A DNA stretch of 64,000 bases. Origin: Leptobrachium leishanense (taxonomy: Eukaryota; Chordata; Amphibia; Anura; Megophryidae). This document shows positions 8,756-23,700 of this stretch, piece after piece. The stretch is taken from positions 6,257,733-6,321,732 of the forward strand of contig CM019068.1 in the NCBI GenBank assembly GCA_009667805.1. Direction: 5' to 3'. Under the pieces are notes generated by a model. It had not been told where the DNA came from. It did no database searches and was given only the letters and a program-made list of their open reading frames with translations. Made by a program: the position numbers and the translations under genes. Positions within the stretch are counted from its first letter, which is position 1; each line of letters begins with the position of its first letter.

Positions 8756-11700
8756 CTGCAAAAAACCCAAAAAACAAGAAAATGATACAACAACAACACC
8801 ATGAATTAAAATGTAAGAATTAAAGAAACAAGTGAGAAATGGGCAAAGGAGGTGATGTGTTCACACACGACGAATAGCAGCTTTGGCTTTCATGAATATT
8901 TATTAAAATATGGAACAAAACAAGTTGTACTGACTATTCCATTCAATGGGCCACATTACACTCTTGTTGCTAACATTAGCGTTCACCTGCGCGAGCATTA
9001 ACGTTAGCCGCGGTGTTTACCGCATATTACGATCCAAACGCAAACGGGTTAATTAACCCGTTTGCGTTTGGTACCTTGCGCTCCTCTGCGCGAGGTTACT
9101 GTACTTTGTGCTCCCTATACTTAACATGGGGAGCACAAAGTGTTAATCAGCGCTGGATTACAAAGTCCCAGCGCTGATTAACGCCTGGATCTGGTCAGCG
9201 AAAAGTTAACCAGATCCAGGACTTGGTGTTAACGGATTCCGCTTCTGCACAATCCATTAACACCAGCCTAAAAATCAAAAAACTGAATCCTATACTCACC
9301 CTCTGTCCTGCAGCGAGGACCGCTGCTCCAACCACCTCCGTCTGGCCGGAGCAGGGAAAGATTGGGGGAAAAAGTCCCCCCCAGTCTCTCCCTGCGTATC
9401 ACTATGCTGACGGCCGGATCTCGCGAGGCGAGATCCAGCAGGTCATGCGACCGACGGCGTCTGGCTCAATTGAGTCCTATGGACTCCATCGAGTGGATGC
9501 TCGCGGCTGCCCTCAGCACTGCGGCGAGCATCCAGGGGCGTAGCACGCGGTAACCATGCAGGCAGGTTTTTAAGCGCCTGCATTGTTATTCCACGCTAAA
9601 ACGGGGGCGGTAGGGAGAAAACTGCGGGCACAGTTTTTTCTCCCTACCGCCCCTGTTTTAGCGTGGAGATTGTAATGTGGCCCAATGTATTTACAAGAAC
9701 GCCCAAAGTCATGTGGGCCCTGTCAAAATGGGCCACAAGCGCCCCATCTTATGTTTCTTGCTGGTGAGCTATAGGGTATGTGCTATGAGATGTGGAGATA
9801 TGCCTAGGTGTGCACTGGTATATGTATATCACTTCCCACCTCTGCACGGCTGTAATAGGACCAATGGTAAACATGCAAATTTAAGTAAGAAAAGTGTTTG
9901 AAGAAAAGTACTTCCCCAGCTCCCTAAATGGTGTCTACTTAGAGGTGCATGATCTCAGGACTGTTTGTGAGAATTGCCCCATTTTTGGCTGTTTTAGACA
10001 TGCTCAGTCTGCTCCTTTGAGGGATCTGTGACATCATCCATTCACTTTGCATTGGGACAAATGGAGAGGGAGCTCCCCACAAGAAAAGAGACAGATTCAT
10101 TCTTGCCTTCACTCTAGGACTGTCACTGACTGCAGGGGCAGAGGCTCTGATATCTATAACATAAATGAAGCTGTGTATAAGGATTGATCGTGGGGAAAAC
10201 TAGCTGTAATCCAATGCCGGGGGGGGGGGGCGAGTGTAAACGAAACACATCTCCTAACTGTGCCCATTAAGTACAGTGCAGCTAAGGGGTTAAATACGAT
10301 TGGTGTTCACAAACGTTACATTTTATTCAAAGTATTAAACACATAATAAGGTAAAAAAACCTCAAACTATTAAAAACCATTGGGTGTACTCTGGTATAGA
10401 ATAAATGGTTATCCAAAGGGTTGCAATTCAGATATATCGGGCAGCCATCATTTTTGAGCTACTGTCCATCAAATCAGTTGGGTTCCCAACGGGTCTCACC
10501 ATCTCATGAGGTTTAACAAATTTGACACGAACATTTAAGCAACCTAGGTATACACCAAAATATAGATAAGGGAAATTCCCAGGAGTTTTCCTTCGGCAAC
10601 CAAAGTGCTGTGGACTCAATTCATATAACTATTCAAGTAATGCTAGACCCCAAACCGGTCAACTCTTATAACATATAGGAGGTCAATTTTCCTTCCCCAA
10701 TAAACCCTAACGGATTTGAAGGCACCGCTCTGGCAAGGGTTCCAGTAAGGGTCAACACAATTTCATTAAATACCATTAGTTAGCACTTTAGATACACAGT
10801 CCATCAGATTAGGACCATAAATTCATAAGGATCCACCTGGGTATTCCATACAGTAAAAACTACCAGAGTACATAGACAGAAGGACAAGGCACTTAAAAAA
10901 ATAAGACACTTGACGCGTTTCGCCGTCTCTCAGTACGGCTTCATCAGGAGTGGTGTTACTATGTGTGTGGCCATCATTTATATAGTATTCACTACTCGAA
11001 GCTTACATCTGTACCCGATTACGATGTGATTGTAGGCCGGATTTCCGGAATACCGTTGTCATAGATGTCATTTCTGGTCGTCGTGTCACTTCTGGTTTCG
11101 CTACATTACTATCACATTGGTTAATGTATATCAGGCTCAGTTGTTTAGCGCTTAAGGGCTAGAAACCGGAACTTATGTCTCTACGTCTCGATGCGTGCAA
11201 CATGACTTCTGTTTTCGGTGTTACATTTTGCGAAGTCAATCGTAGATGGCAGAGTGTTGCTTAGCGACCAAACTAGCATCCATGGATAATATATCCTCCC
11301 TAATTCTGCCGTGTATACACAATACGAAGGTGGTGGATTTTAATGTGGAGAAGTTACCCAAGTCACTGATTGATCCTAATGACCTCATTGTAATTGTCTG
11401 CCAGATACATCGACATTGATCTTAATTATGTCATAACAAAAACGGCATTTCGCATATGTCTCGACAGTATATATATCCACTACTCTCAGAGCGAAAACCA
11501 GTTACATGGTGACCCAGCTGACGTTTAAATGAGGTTTTCCCTCATAGTGACCAAATTCTGATGAGATGTAAAGGTGGGTGAAACCAAGCCTATCTAAGTA
11601 TGCAAATGCTTATGGGTTCAGAGCCGAAGCTCCTGACTCTTTGTCACCGTGTGTGTAACACGACTTCCGGTTTCATTATTACATTCTGTACATCCAATCG

Positions 11701-14700
11701 TAGATGGCAGGGTGTTGCCTAGCAACCAAACTCACGTCCATAAATTTATACCCTCCCTAGTTCCGCCATATGTACACAGTGCTATAGTGGCAGATATTAA
11801 TATGGAGGTATTATCCAGATCGCTGATCAGTCCAAGTGGACCCGATGTACGTGTCTACCAGATACATCAATAGTGATCTTATTTTGTTATAGTACACCAA
11901 CATTTTGCGTGTGCCTCAACAGTGTATGTATCCAGTGATATCAGAGCGGAAACCATTACATGATGGCCTATTCACACATACCTACGCTCTTCCCACATAC
12001 TTGGTGTATACCTATGTTGCTTATATGTTCGTGTCAAATTTGTTAAGCCTCATGAGATGGTGAGACCCTTTGGGAACCCAACTGATTTGATGGATAGTAG
12101 CTCAAAAATGATGGCTGCCCGATATATCTGAATTGCAACCCTTTGGATAACCATTTATTCTATACCAGAGTACACCCAATAGTACAGATCCATGGCTTTT
12201 AATAGTTTGAGTTTTTTTACCTTATTATCAGGGTTATTCAAAGAGATTCGAAAAGTCACCGCACGTTCAGTGACTTTTCGTTCTCTTCAATTCGGTTCCT
12301 TTTGCCGATCCCATTTCGGTGACACTGCGGTGTATTCAGCAAACAGCACAGGGTCCCCGAATTGCAGGGAAAGGCTGCCGCAAACCAGACGAAAACTAAC
12401 TGCAAAACCCACCGAATGCACGCCGAAAACCCGCAAAAACATCTGGATTAACCTGCCGAAAACCACGGAAAAAGCCCGAGCAGGAGCCGATCACACGCAG
12501 CCGAAGCAGCCGAGACGCAGAGGAGGCAGTGAATAAATTAGCAAAATAGTTTGTGTGAATCTGTGAAAGTGAAACGCTGTTTGCAAAGAAACTACTGAGC
12601 GAGAATGTCTGAAATTTACACAGGAGAACCAGGGAATGATAATAAAGAGGGCTGTTACAGAAAAAAGAAGTAAACTTAAAAAAAAAAAAAAAATCCGAAA
12701 AATGCTTAAAGTATCCTAAAAAATCTATAAATAAAGAGACTTTTTGCTGCAGAATTTTATAATGAACGGTTTATTAGATATTGAATTAAAACGGGAATAT
12801 TTTTAACATTGAAGCCTATGGGATTCTCCTGAATAAACCTGCCGAATTAAACCACCGAATGGCAGGACATTAGGGGAACCTTTCACTGCTGGTTTGTGTT
12901 CTCTGAATAGCCGAAGCAGTGCTTTTTGATGGGGATTTCACTGCCCTCGAACAGGCACCGAACAGGCACCGTATGTGCAGGCAATTCGACAGGATTTAGT
13001 GAATTGCCTGCTCTCTGGATAGCCGAATGGCCAGGAAAGGTAACCGAACCCTGATTTTCAGCGTTCGGTTACCTTTCTCAAGCAATTCGGATCTCTTTGG
13101 ATAACCCTGTGTGTGTTTAATTCTTTGAATAAAATGTAACTTTTGTGAACACTGACCTTACATCCAGGGTTACCCCCTTTCTATATCAATCCACACCTTT
13201 CAGTTAAATATACAGGACACAGGACATCCCGGTTACACATGTCACATGTACATGTAAGCTTGCTTTATCACACATCACAGTGTTTGAGAGGAGCTCGTTT
13301 TATTATGTCTGTGTAATATTGGAACAAATTAACCCGAACACGACTCGAATCACATAGTTACAAAGCTTTTATTTATTTTTACCTGGACGTTCTGAAAGTG
13401 ATGACAGTCCGAGTGCTCGGTGTGGTCATCGTCACTCAGCGGGTTGGTGTAAGACTCGCAGACGTAGATTTCCACTGTTCCATGGGTTGGCTTCCCGTAT
13501 GTGTAACTGGACAAAACAGATCAGAAAGGCAGCAAAGTGTGAACCCCCCATCACCCGGCGGCGGGATTACAAGACAACAGAAACCCCGGCTCTCCAGACT
13601 TCAACTGGGAATAATAACGTTTATATTGTAACATCGCCAGCTACAAGCAACGTTTCGGCAGCTGACACAGAGTTTCTCAACCCCCCCCTTCCACCTGTCC
13701 TGCTCCATCTGTTTGTCCCTGGCGTCGCATCAATTAAAGTGATGTTAGTTTGTAGAGGAGCTTGAATATGAGTTTATGCTGGGGTCACGTAGCGCTGTCA
13801 CCAAACGCACATTTCTCTCTTTCAATCAATCATTCAGTTGGAGGGATTTTAAAGGGACGCTTTGCTCATCCTGACCATGTGACATTTACAGGTGAGGATG
13901 TGACGAGACCCCCCCCAGCTCCCCTGATCTGGAGGAATTGCGGAGTGAAGCAGAGGAGTTTCCCCCACCCAGCGTCACCGGCAGCTGAGGTTTTTTAATT
14001 TCTCGGCTGATGGTCACTAGTGATGTCACACATAGAGCCGGCGACATCACCCTGTGAGACCAATCGCTGTAGCGAGCATTCTCAGAGAGGCAGCGATGGA
14101 TCAGATCTGTGCATGCGCGTTCAGCTCCGACCCATCGCTCTGCGCAGGCGCTACGGAACTTGTGTATGTAAAGTGTGTGAGTCCCGTAGCGCTGAGCAAG
14201 TTGTATAGGAGCACAAACTGCGCAGAAAAACTTCAGGGATGACTGGGTCCAGGAATTCCTGAGCTGAAGAGGAAGAGCAGCGCGCGGCGAGGGGAGAAAA
14301 AGGAGGAAAATCACTTAAAAAGAGAAATAAACAGGCAGAGGCGTCAGCAGGATCTCAGCAATGATTAAAGGGCAGAAAAAATAATCATCTGATTATAATA
14401 CAGTGAATATTTAAAGTATAATGTTCATTCATTTCTAGGTTTTCTTTTCTGAGAGAAATAGAGGTGATGGTAATGGGGGAGGGGGGGTCTGCTAACACCA
14501 TACTAAGGCATTTAATGGCAATATTAGGGGTTAAACATGGCTGAGGTGTGTAATCATTCCTGGTGATGTCATGACAGCACATCTCTCACTTTTACACAAG
14601 TATATATACAGGTGAAACTGGAAAAATTAGAATATGGAGCAAAAGTTAATTTATTTCAGTAATGCAAGTTAAAAGGTGAAAGTAATATATGAGACTCATT

Positions 14701-17700
14701 AGATGCAAAGCGAGATCGAGCAAGCGGTGATTTGTGATAATTGTGATGATTCTGGTTACAGCTCAAGAAAAGCCCAAATCCACAATCTCAGAAAATGAGA
14801 ATATTGTGATGCGCTGCAATATATTCCAGGCTCAAAGTGTCTCACTCTAATCAGCTAATGAAGCCATAACACCTGCAAAGGGTTCCTGAGCCTTTAAATG
14901 GTCTCTCAGTCTGCTTCAGTAGGAATCACAATCATGGGAAAGACGCTGACCTGACAGTTGTGCAGAAAACCATCATTGACTCCCTCCATAAGGAGGGAAA
15001 GCCTCAAAAGGTCATTGCAAAAGAAGTTGGATGTTACCAAAGTGCTGTATCAAAGCACATTAATAGAAAGTTATGTGTAAGAAAGAGGTGCAGAAGCAGC
15101 AGGGATGACCGCAACCTAGAGAGGATTGTCAGGAAAAGGCCATTCAAAAATGTTGGACTTTCACAAGGAGAGGACTGAGGCTGGAGTCAGTGCATCAAGA
15201 GCCACCACACACAGACGGATGCTGGACATGGGCTTCAAATGTCATATTCCTCTTGTCAAGCCGCTCCTGAACAACAAACAACGTCAGAAGCGCCTTACCT
15301 GGGCTAAAGAAAAACACACCTGGTCTGTTACTCAGTGGCTCCAAAGTCCTCTTTTCTGATGAGAGCAAATTTTGCATCTCCTTTGGAAACCAAGGAGCCA
15401 GAGTATGGAGGAAGAATGGAGAGACACACACTGCAAGATGCTTGAAGTCCAGTGTGAAGTCTCCACAGTCTGTGTTGATTTGGGGAGCCATGTCATCTGC
15501 TGGTGTTGGTCCACTGTGCTTCATTAAGTCCAGGGTCAACGCAGTCGTCTAGCAGGAGATTTTGGAGCACTTCATGCTTCCTTCTGCAGACGAGCTTTAT
15601 GGGGATGTTGACTTCATTTTCCAGCAGGACTTGGCACCTGCCCACACTGCCAAAAGCACCAAAACCTGCTTCAATGACCATGGGATTACTGTGCTTGATT
15701 GGCCAGAAAACTCACCTGACCTGAACCCCATAGAGAATCTATTGCCAAGAGAAAGATGAGAGACATGAGACGGGACAATGCAGAAGAGCTGAAGGCCACT
15801 ATTGAAGCATCCTGGTCTTCCATAACATCTCAGCAGTGTCACAGGCTGATAGCTTCCATGCCACATTGCCACATTGAGGCAGGAATTGCTGCAAACCAAG
15901 CACTGAGTACATCTGCAGCTTATACTTTTCACAGGTTCCATATTGTTCTATGTACAATCCTTGTTTTATTGATTACATGGAATATTCTCATTTTCTGAGA
16001 TTGTGGATTTGGGCTTTTCTTGAGCTGTTACCAGAATCATCACAATTATCACAAATCACCGCTTGCACTGAGTCTCATATATTACTTTCACCTTTTAACT
16101 TGCATTACTGAAATAAATGAACATTTGCTCCATATTCAAATCTTTCCAGTTTCTGCTGTATTGTTGTCGATGCTTTTTTCCATGACGCTGTCAGTCATTT
16201 CTTACAGCGATAAACCTCCTTTCCCCCATAATTCCACTTTCTATGAAAATGACCCGTATTGGATACAGTTATTGTGTTCCCTTTTATTTCAGGCAAAACA
16301 CAAATAAAAGGTCTAATCTTTTTGTGTTGTTTTGTACATGAAATGGGCTGAACACGCCGAGCTTTGCTGCAGGAACAGAGCGCGAAACGCGGAGGGTGTC
16401 TTATTAATATGCGTTGACTTAATCTCTACGCGATAACTCGGGCACATCGGCCACTTCTCACTTTACCTTCCGCAAACGCCCAAGAGGAATGAATCATCTT
16501 TTCGATGAACTGTTTCTGGAAGTTTGATATCAACCTCAAAGTTCTTCAGGTCTGAAAAAAAAAGATTTAATGAGTAAAAACTAAAGTCACAGACAAACTG
16601 CTAACGCTTTAATCACGCCTCTAACACTTTAATCCCGGGGCGCTAACACTTTAATCCCGGGGCGCTAACGCTTTAATCCCGCGGCGCTAACGCTTTAATC
16701 CCGCCGCTAACACTTTAATCCCGCCGCTACACACCGCCAACGCTTAAATCCCGCCGCTAACGCTTAAATCCCGCCGCTAACACTTTAATCCCGCCGCTAA
16801 CGCTTTAATCATGCCTCTACACGCCGCTAACGCTTTAATCACGCCTCTAACGCTTTAATCCTGCCGCTAACGCTTTAATCCCGCCACTAACGCTTTAATC
16901 ACGCCTCTACACACCGCTAACGCTTTAATCACGCCTCTAACGCTTTAATAAAGCCGCTAACACTTTAATCCCACCGCTAACACTTTAATCCTGCCTCTAA
17001 CGCTTTAATCCCACCTCTAACACTTTAATCCCGCCTCTAACGCTTTAATCCCGCCGCTAACGCTTTAATCCCGCCGCTAACGCTTTAATCCCCCCTCTAA
17101 CGCTTTAATCACGCCTCTAACTCTTTAATAAAGCCGCTACCGCTTTAATCCCGCTGCTAACGCTTTAATCCCGCCGCTAACGCTTTAATCATGCTGCTAA
17201 CACTTTAATCCCGCCGCTAACACTTTAGGCTAGGGTCAGACGAACGCATTTTTCGCGTCGTCCGTGGAAAAGTGCGGTCGAACGAACGGACGTATTTTTT
17301 CACGTAATGCGCGAAACCGGTCATACGATGCGCCTTTTCGTCCGTGATTTTGTATGGATCATCAATAAAACACTTTTTGTGTCTGGACGTTATGTTGGCC
17401 GGACATTAGCAGCGTCTGACGTCTCCTAATCACGCAAACACGCCGCTAGCGGACGCAGCGCACTCAGTACGTCAGTACTAGCGGTTTGACGTTCTCGAAA
17501 AAATGCGTTCGTTTGCCATTTGCGTTGCGCGGACGAACTTTCGTGCGGCCGTACTTAGTGTGTTCCCCGGCATTGGACGTCATTTGCTGCTAGCACGGCC
17601 GTGATTTCGTGCGGCTAAACGCACGTTAAAACTGCGTTCGTCTGACCCTAGCCTTAATGCCGCTAACGCTTTAATCCCGCCGCTAACACTTTAATCAAGC

Positions 17701-20700
17701 CGCTAATGCTTTAATCCCGCCGCTAACGTTTTAATCCCGCTGCTAACGCTTTAATCCCGCCGCTAACGCTTTAATCAAGCCGCTAATGCTTTAATCCCGC
17801 CGCTAACGTTTTAATCCCGCTGCTAACACTTTAATCCCGCCGCTAACTCTTTAATAACGCCGCTAACGCTTTAATCCCATCACTAAGGCTTTAATCCCGC
17901 CGCTAACGCTTTAATCACACCGCTAACACTTTAATCACGCCGCTACGCACCGCTAACGCTTTAATCACGCCGCTACACACCGCTAACGCTTTAATCACAT
18001 TGATAGGGATTGAATTCGGGTGTTTCAGTCAGAGCCTTTGACAAAGGTGTATAAATCACACAACTCACCCTGTCCTCTGCATTTACACACATTTAGGGTC
18101 TATTCACAAAGCACCAACATTGCCACGATAGTCTTTCTATGGGGCATTCCCGGTGCCACCGAATCGCAGCAAACTGCGCTGTATTTTGCTGTCAGTTCGC
18201 CTGTATTTGGTGAATCGTCAGTTAGTAAATACGTGAATTGCAAATGTACAAGATGTGGTAAGCGCCCGCAACCTGTACCACCACCAGAACCCCAAAGCTT
18301 AGCCAGATGATTAGTGGTTTCCCCCAAACCAATAAGCAAAATGTGTGAACATACTGTATCTAGTCAGCGCGATTGTGGTTGCCCTCAGGATTCAGATGAC
18401 TCCCAAAAATATCATCGTCCACATGGATATATAAAATGAAGCAGAAAACGCATATAACGGTGCAGAGAATAACAACTGATATATTAAGTATAAAGTGTGT
18501 ATATTCTTTCCACTCACAAGTGTCGAGCCCCGTCACTGGCTCTGAGGGGATAAACGCAGCTGGAGATTTTCCTGATGTTTTAAAGGTTACCCCCCCCCCA
18601 CACCTCCTTATAATGATCTCTCGCCACAGCGTATGGAAGAATAAAAAAAGGGAATTCCCTTGTGCAGATATAACACATGGAATATACCAATAATCTTTAA
18701 ACACGTTTCAACTCACGTTTGGTGGAGCTTAACCAAGATCTAGATGTGGCTCCTGTGTATTTGTTGTTTGGGTCAAATCCACAAAAACCTCCAAAAACCT
18801 CCACGACAGTGATTTAAAGATTATTGATATATTCTGCCCTCACCAAAGTCACCAACGACCTCCTAACTGCTAAAAAACACGGCCACTATTCTATTCTCAT
18901 CCTGCTCGACCTCTCGGCTGCTTTTGACACTGTTGACCACCCCCTCCTTCTACAGACCCTCAACTCTCTGGGTCTCGGTGACACAGCACTCGCTTGGGTC
19001 GAATCCTATTTATCCAACAGGTCCTTCTGTGTGTCCTTTGCTGGTAACTCCTCCTCTTCATTGCCTCTATCTGTTGGTGTACCTCAAGGCTCTGTCCTTG
19101 GTCCTCTGCTCTTTTCCATCTACACCTCCTCCCTGGGCAAAATCATCAACAGCTTTGGCTTCAATTACCACCTCTACGCTGATGACACTCAGATCTACCT
19201 CTCTACCCCTGATCTCTCTCCCCCTGTCCTTTCAAAAGTCAGTGACTGTTTATCTGGCATCTCCTCCTGGATGGCCTCCCACCACCTAAAGATCAACATG
19301 TCAAAGACTGAACTCCTACTTATTCCTCCCTCCAATGCCTCCCCACCTCCTGACTTCTCTATCACGGTGGAGGGTATCACCATTTCCCCATCAAACCAAG
19401 TTCGCTGTCTTGGAGTTACACTTGACTCTGCTCTTTCCTTCATCCCCCACATCAAGTCTCTTTCCTCCTCCTGCCGATACCAACTGCGTAATATTTCCCG
19501 AATTCGGCCATTTCTTACCGCTGTCACCACAAAACAACTCATACACGCCCTGGTAATCTCCCGACTTGACTATTGCAATAATCTCTTATCTGGCCTCCCT
19601 CTGTCCCGCCTCTCCCCCCTACAATCCATCCTGAACGCCTCCGCCAGGCTAATTCACCTCACCCGCCGCTCTGTCTCTGCCGCTCCCCTCTGCGAGTCCC
19701 TTCACTGGCTCCCCATCCACTGCAGAATTAAGTTCAAAATCCTTATCCTTACCTACAAAACCCTCACTAACTCAGCTCCCCACTACCTGTCCTCACTAAT
19801 CACCAAATACACCCCAGCCCGCTCCCTAAGGTCAAACAGTGACCTGCGCCTAGCTTCTCCCCGCATCACCTCTTCCCATGATAGACTGCAGGATTTCTCA
19901 CGCGCAGCCCCCACTCTCTGGAACGCTCTCCCTCGTACTGTCAGACTTTCCCCTAACTTCTCTTCCTTCAAACGCTCCCTAAAACATTCCTATTTAGGGA
20001 AGCCGACCCCCCAACTCACTGACGCAACCATCAATCACTCTCACCTTACAGTCCTCTCCTCCTGTTTCCAACCCCAACCCTCCCAGATTGTGAGTTCCTA
20101 CGGGAATAGGGCCCTCATCTCCTCCTGTACTGTTTGTCAAATGTTGTTCAATGTATTGTAACCCTGTCTATACTGTGCTTATTGTACAGCGCTGCGGAAT
20201 ATGCTGGCGCTTTATAAATAAAGAATAATAATAATAATAATAATTCCATGTGTTATATCTGCACAAGGGAATTGGCGAGAGATCGTTATAAGGAGGTGTG
20301 GGGGGGGGGTAACCTTTGAAAACATCAAGAAAAATCCCCAGCTGCGCTTATCCCCTCAGAGCCAGTGACGGGGCTCGACACTTGTGAGTGGAAAGAATAT
20401 ACACGCTTTATACTTAATATATCAGTTGTTATTCTCTGCACCGTTATATGTATTTTCTGCTTCATTTTATATATCCATGTGGACGATGAAATTTTTGGGA
20501 GTCATCTGAATCCTGAGGGCAACCACAATCGCGCTGACCAGATATGTGCACACAAATACATGAATTGGCCTGAAATGGCACTGAACGATGAAATTCACCA
20601 TTTGGTGCAATTCGGGGCCAATTCAAAGGTTAGCAGATCTGATGCATCGCTGCAAAGACTCGCTGCAGCGATTGGTTTCAGAGGGTGACGTTGGCCACTG

Positions 20701-23700
20701 TCTAGGTGTGACATCGCTGGTGACCAGCAGCCGGGAAATTAAAAATCCCAGCTGCTGACAATTCTGGGTGGGGTGGAGGAAACTCCTCCACTTCACCCTG
20801 CGATTTCACCGAATCGGGGGAGCTGGGGGGGTGAAAGGGGGCCACTCCTCACATCCTGTCCACTTTAAAAAAGATAAAGAGGTGAGGATGAGTAGAGGGT
20901 CCCTTTAATGGTCCAAGTGACTGGTCAGTGGGCTGGATCTCCTGCCTACCGGTTCCCATCATTTTACTCTGAACCTGATTACTGATTCCACTGGATTCCT
21001 GAAAACTACTTACATATAATAAGGTCACCATGTACAGGATTGGGTCATCTAGACCAGAGAGGAGTCAATGTTGGATGAGGTCTGGGTTTTGGAAGCCTGG
21101 TGGCACCATGACTATGAAGACCCCCTATATCTGCTCCTTCTTCCTTCTTTCTAATTTCCCCTTGGGGCGGCACGGAATGAATGAGCCACAGGGGGCTTTA
21201 GCAGGAACCCTCGACAAGTCGTGCATTTTCCTCCTCGCTATGAACACATCGCTTTATTCCCCAGCTCTGCATTATATAATCTGCTTCTCCCAGACACGGA
21301 GCCGCCTTATCTCGGATACGTAGCGCAGCGCCTCATACTCACCATAATGCGTCACAGTAAATGCATAATTATTTAAACCAGGGATATAAATTTTATATTC
21401 TCCTAGAGGCGCCTCATCGGACAGATGGAAAGTGAAGTCGGCCATTCCTTTAACGGGCGTGACCTCCCGCCACTGGGCGATCCGGTTATCGTTAGGATTC
21501 TGTGAGTGCAGGAAGAAATATCAGGATTATCCAACGTGATAGAGAGGGTGAAGGGGTTAATTCTGGGATAGTGTGGAGGAGATATTACAGCTGGCCCTGA
21601 CATATTAGGTTATTTTGTGCCTTAAAGCGTTTTATATGACGTGTTATTATAAAGCGTGGAAAAAATGTGAGAATGTAGCTTCTAGAGACGGCCGTCCAAG
21701 CATCTTATGTGGAAACAAATACACGCAGATACCTCCATCCCCTCTCCTGATGATCTGCTCAGGGCCGGTACAACTATTAGGTCAACTAGGCAGCTGCCTA
21801 GGGCACCATTAGCAGAGGGGTGTCACTCTGGGCTACTATATCCACAGATGCTATTGTAAAAGCTATGTTCTGTCTGTTTAGCGCTGACGCAGAGCCTGCC
21901 ATTAGCACTACCAATAGCCACGAGAAGTCTCTGCCTGTGACCGCCCTCTGCCTACGAGCTCTGCCGTCTCGCAGGGACTGTCACGTGAATGCCGGGGAGA
22001 TTTATTATATCCAGCCTCCTGCATGCGCTGCCTGCTGCAAGTGTGTAGCGACCTCACAAGAGCAAGAGATGTATCAGGGGAACAGAGACAATATATGGTG
22101 TAGACACACGATGAGGGGAGCTGCAAAATGTTTTTGCCTAGGGTGACAGAAATCCTGGTACCTGCCCTGGATCTTCTGTGTTACCAAATCCTTGCCCTCC
22201 GTTATTGACTCTGTATTAGTAGCTCGAGTCGGGATTTTTGGAAGCCGCTTATTGATAAGGGAAGTGGCACTGAGTGTCGCCGCCGGTACCGGCTTCTGGA
22301 GCCCAAAGGGCTGAATAGTGAATTGTCTGTAGAAGTGACTTTTTTTTTTTAAAGCGTCGCCCGCTGCCACGAGAAGAAAAGGACCATTTTAAACATTATT
22401 TCATTTCTATTACCTGAATCGCCACCAATGATATCTGGAAGAAAAAAATGGAGGTAATTAATGAAGGTCACTGACAGCCGAGACGCATAAACAATAAAAC
22501 GCTCTGATTTACTATAACTCTATACATGTTACCGGTCATGTTCCTGTAAGACACTGCGTGGCGTGAGACGAGCACGTCTTACTAATCAGAGCCCACCCTG
22601 ACCTTTCCTACTCTTAATGCTCCGCAATACTATGATAGAACGACATAAATTACTGTGTCACTTAATTTGTGTTTTTGCAAGAATTGAAATAGATTTTCTA
22701 GTTACTGATTCTACTGAATGGCTTTAACCCCTTCACTACCAAGTGATTTTCCAAAAATCTGCTGTCAGGAACCTGTGTTTTTTTGGAAATTCATTTTTAA
22801 TTAATGATACAGTAAGAAATATTTAGGAATATTCCCAGTGTATTCCTGACTGTAACAACCTATCTTGCAGGAGGATGCCACCCTCTGCTGGCCAGATAGA
22901 GTTACTGCAGGTGGAACAGCAGCTCATGGCTCCGTGCATCGGCCGGGGGAAAGCTCCATATTGTCAGGACAATCCCCAGCTGACTTTAAACAGTTTTAGC
23001 ACCTTGGACATCATGCCCACAGGGATAAACTTTGAGGGCGCCTTCAGGAGACCAAGAGCAAACAGAATTTGTTTGCAACAAAAGGATTTCGCACAGCACA
23101 GACCCAGACCGTATTAACATGATGTCGGATGCTGCGTCTCCTGCCGCTTATTGTTCAATAAAGATAAAGTCCAGTAATTATCGAGGACCTGATTCGTTCT
23201 GTCAACTTATTGTCTCTCCTTTATGTAAAATGTCCCACCTCTCCCTCTCCCCTGGCATCTTCTCTTCATTCAAATATGCTCAGATTACCCTCAATCGAAA
23301 AAAATCCACCCTTGACTCCTCCTCAACGCCTGTTCCATTTCTTTATTTGCCTCTGGCTCTGGCTCTGGCTCCGCCTCCGACACGTTAGACGCCTTGTCTA
23401 TACCCAGATTACCGACTTCCTCATGCCAACTCCCATCTTGATCCTCATCAGTCCAGCTTTTTCTCCCTGCACTCTGAGACTGCTCTGACCACGGTGACTA
23501 ATGACTTGGTTGTGACTACATCCCCTGCCACACTCATCCACCTCACATCCTGTACCTGACATGCCTCAACCCCCTGCAGTATGTAATGAACGCCTCTGCC
23601 ACACTCATCTAACTCACATCCCCTACCTCTACACTCTATAAGAGCACCTCTGACAGACTTGTCCACCTCACATCCCAAACCTCTCACACCTCACCCCTCT

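Noticed and set aside
12192..12536. 114-codon frame in MITE copy A as a transposase
   Set aside because: The frame is not kept in the other MITE copies and shows no DDE or DNA-binding motif.
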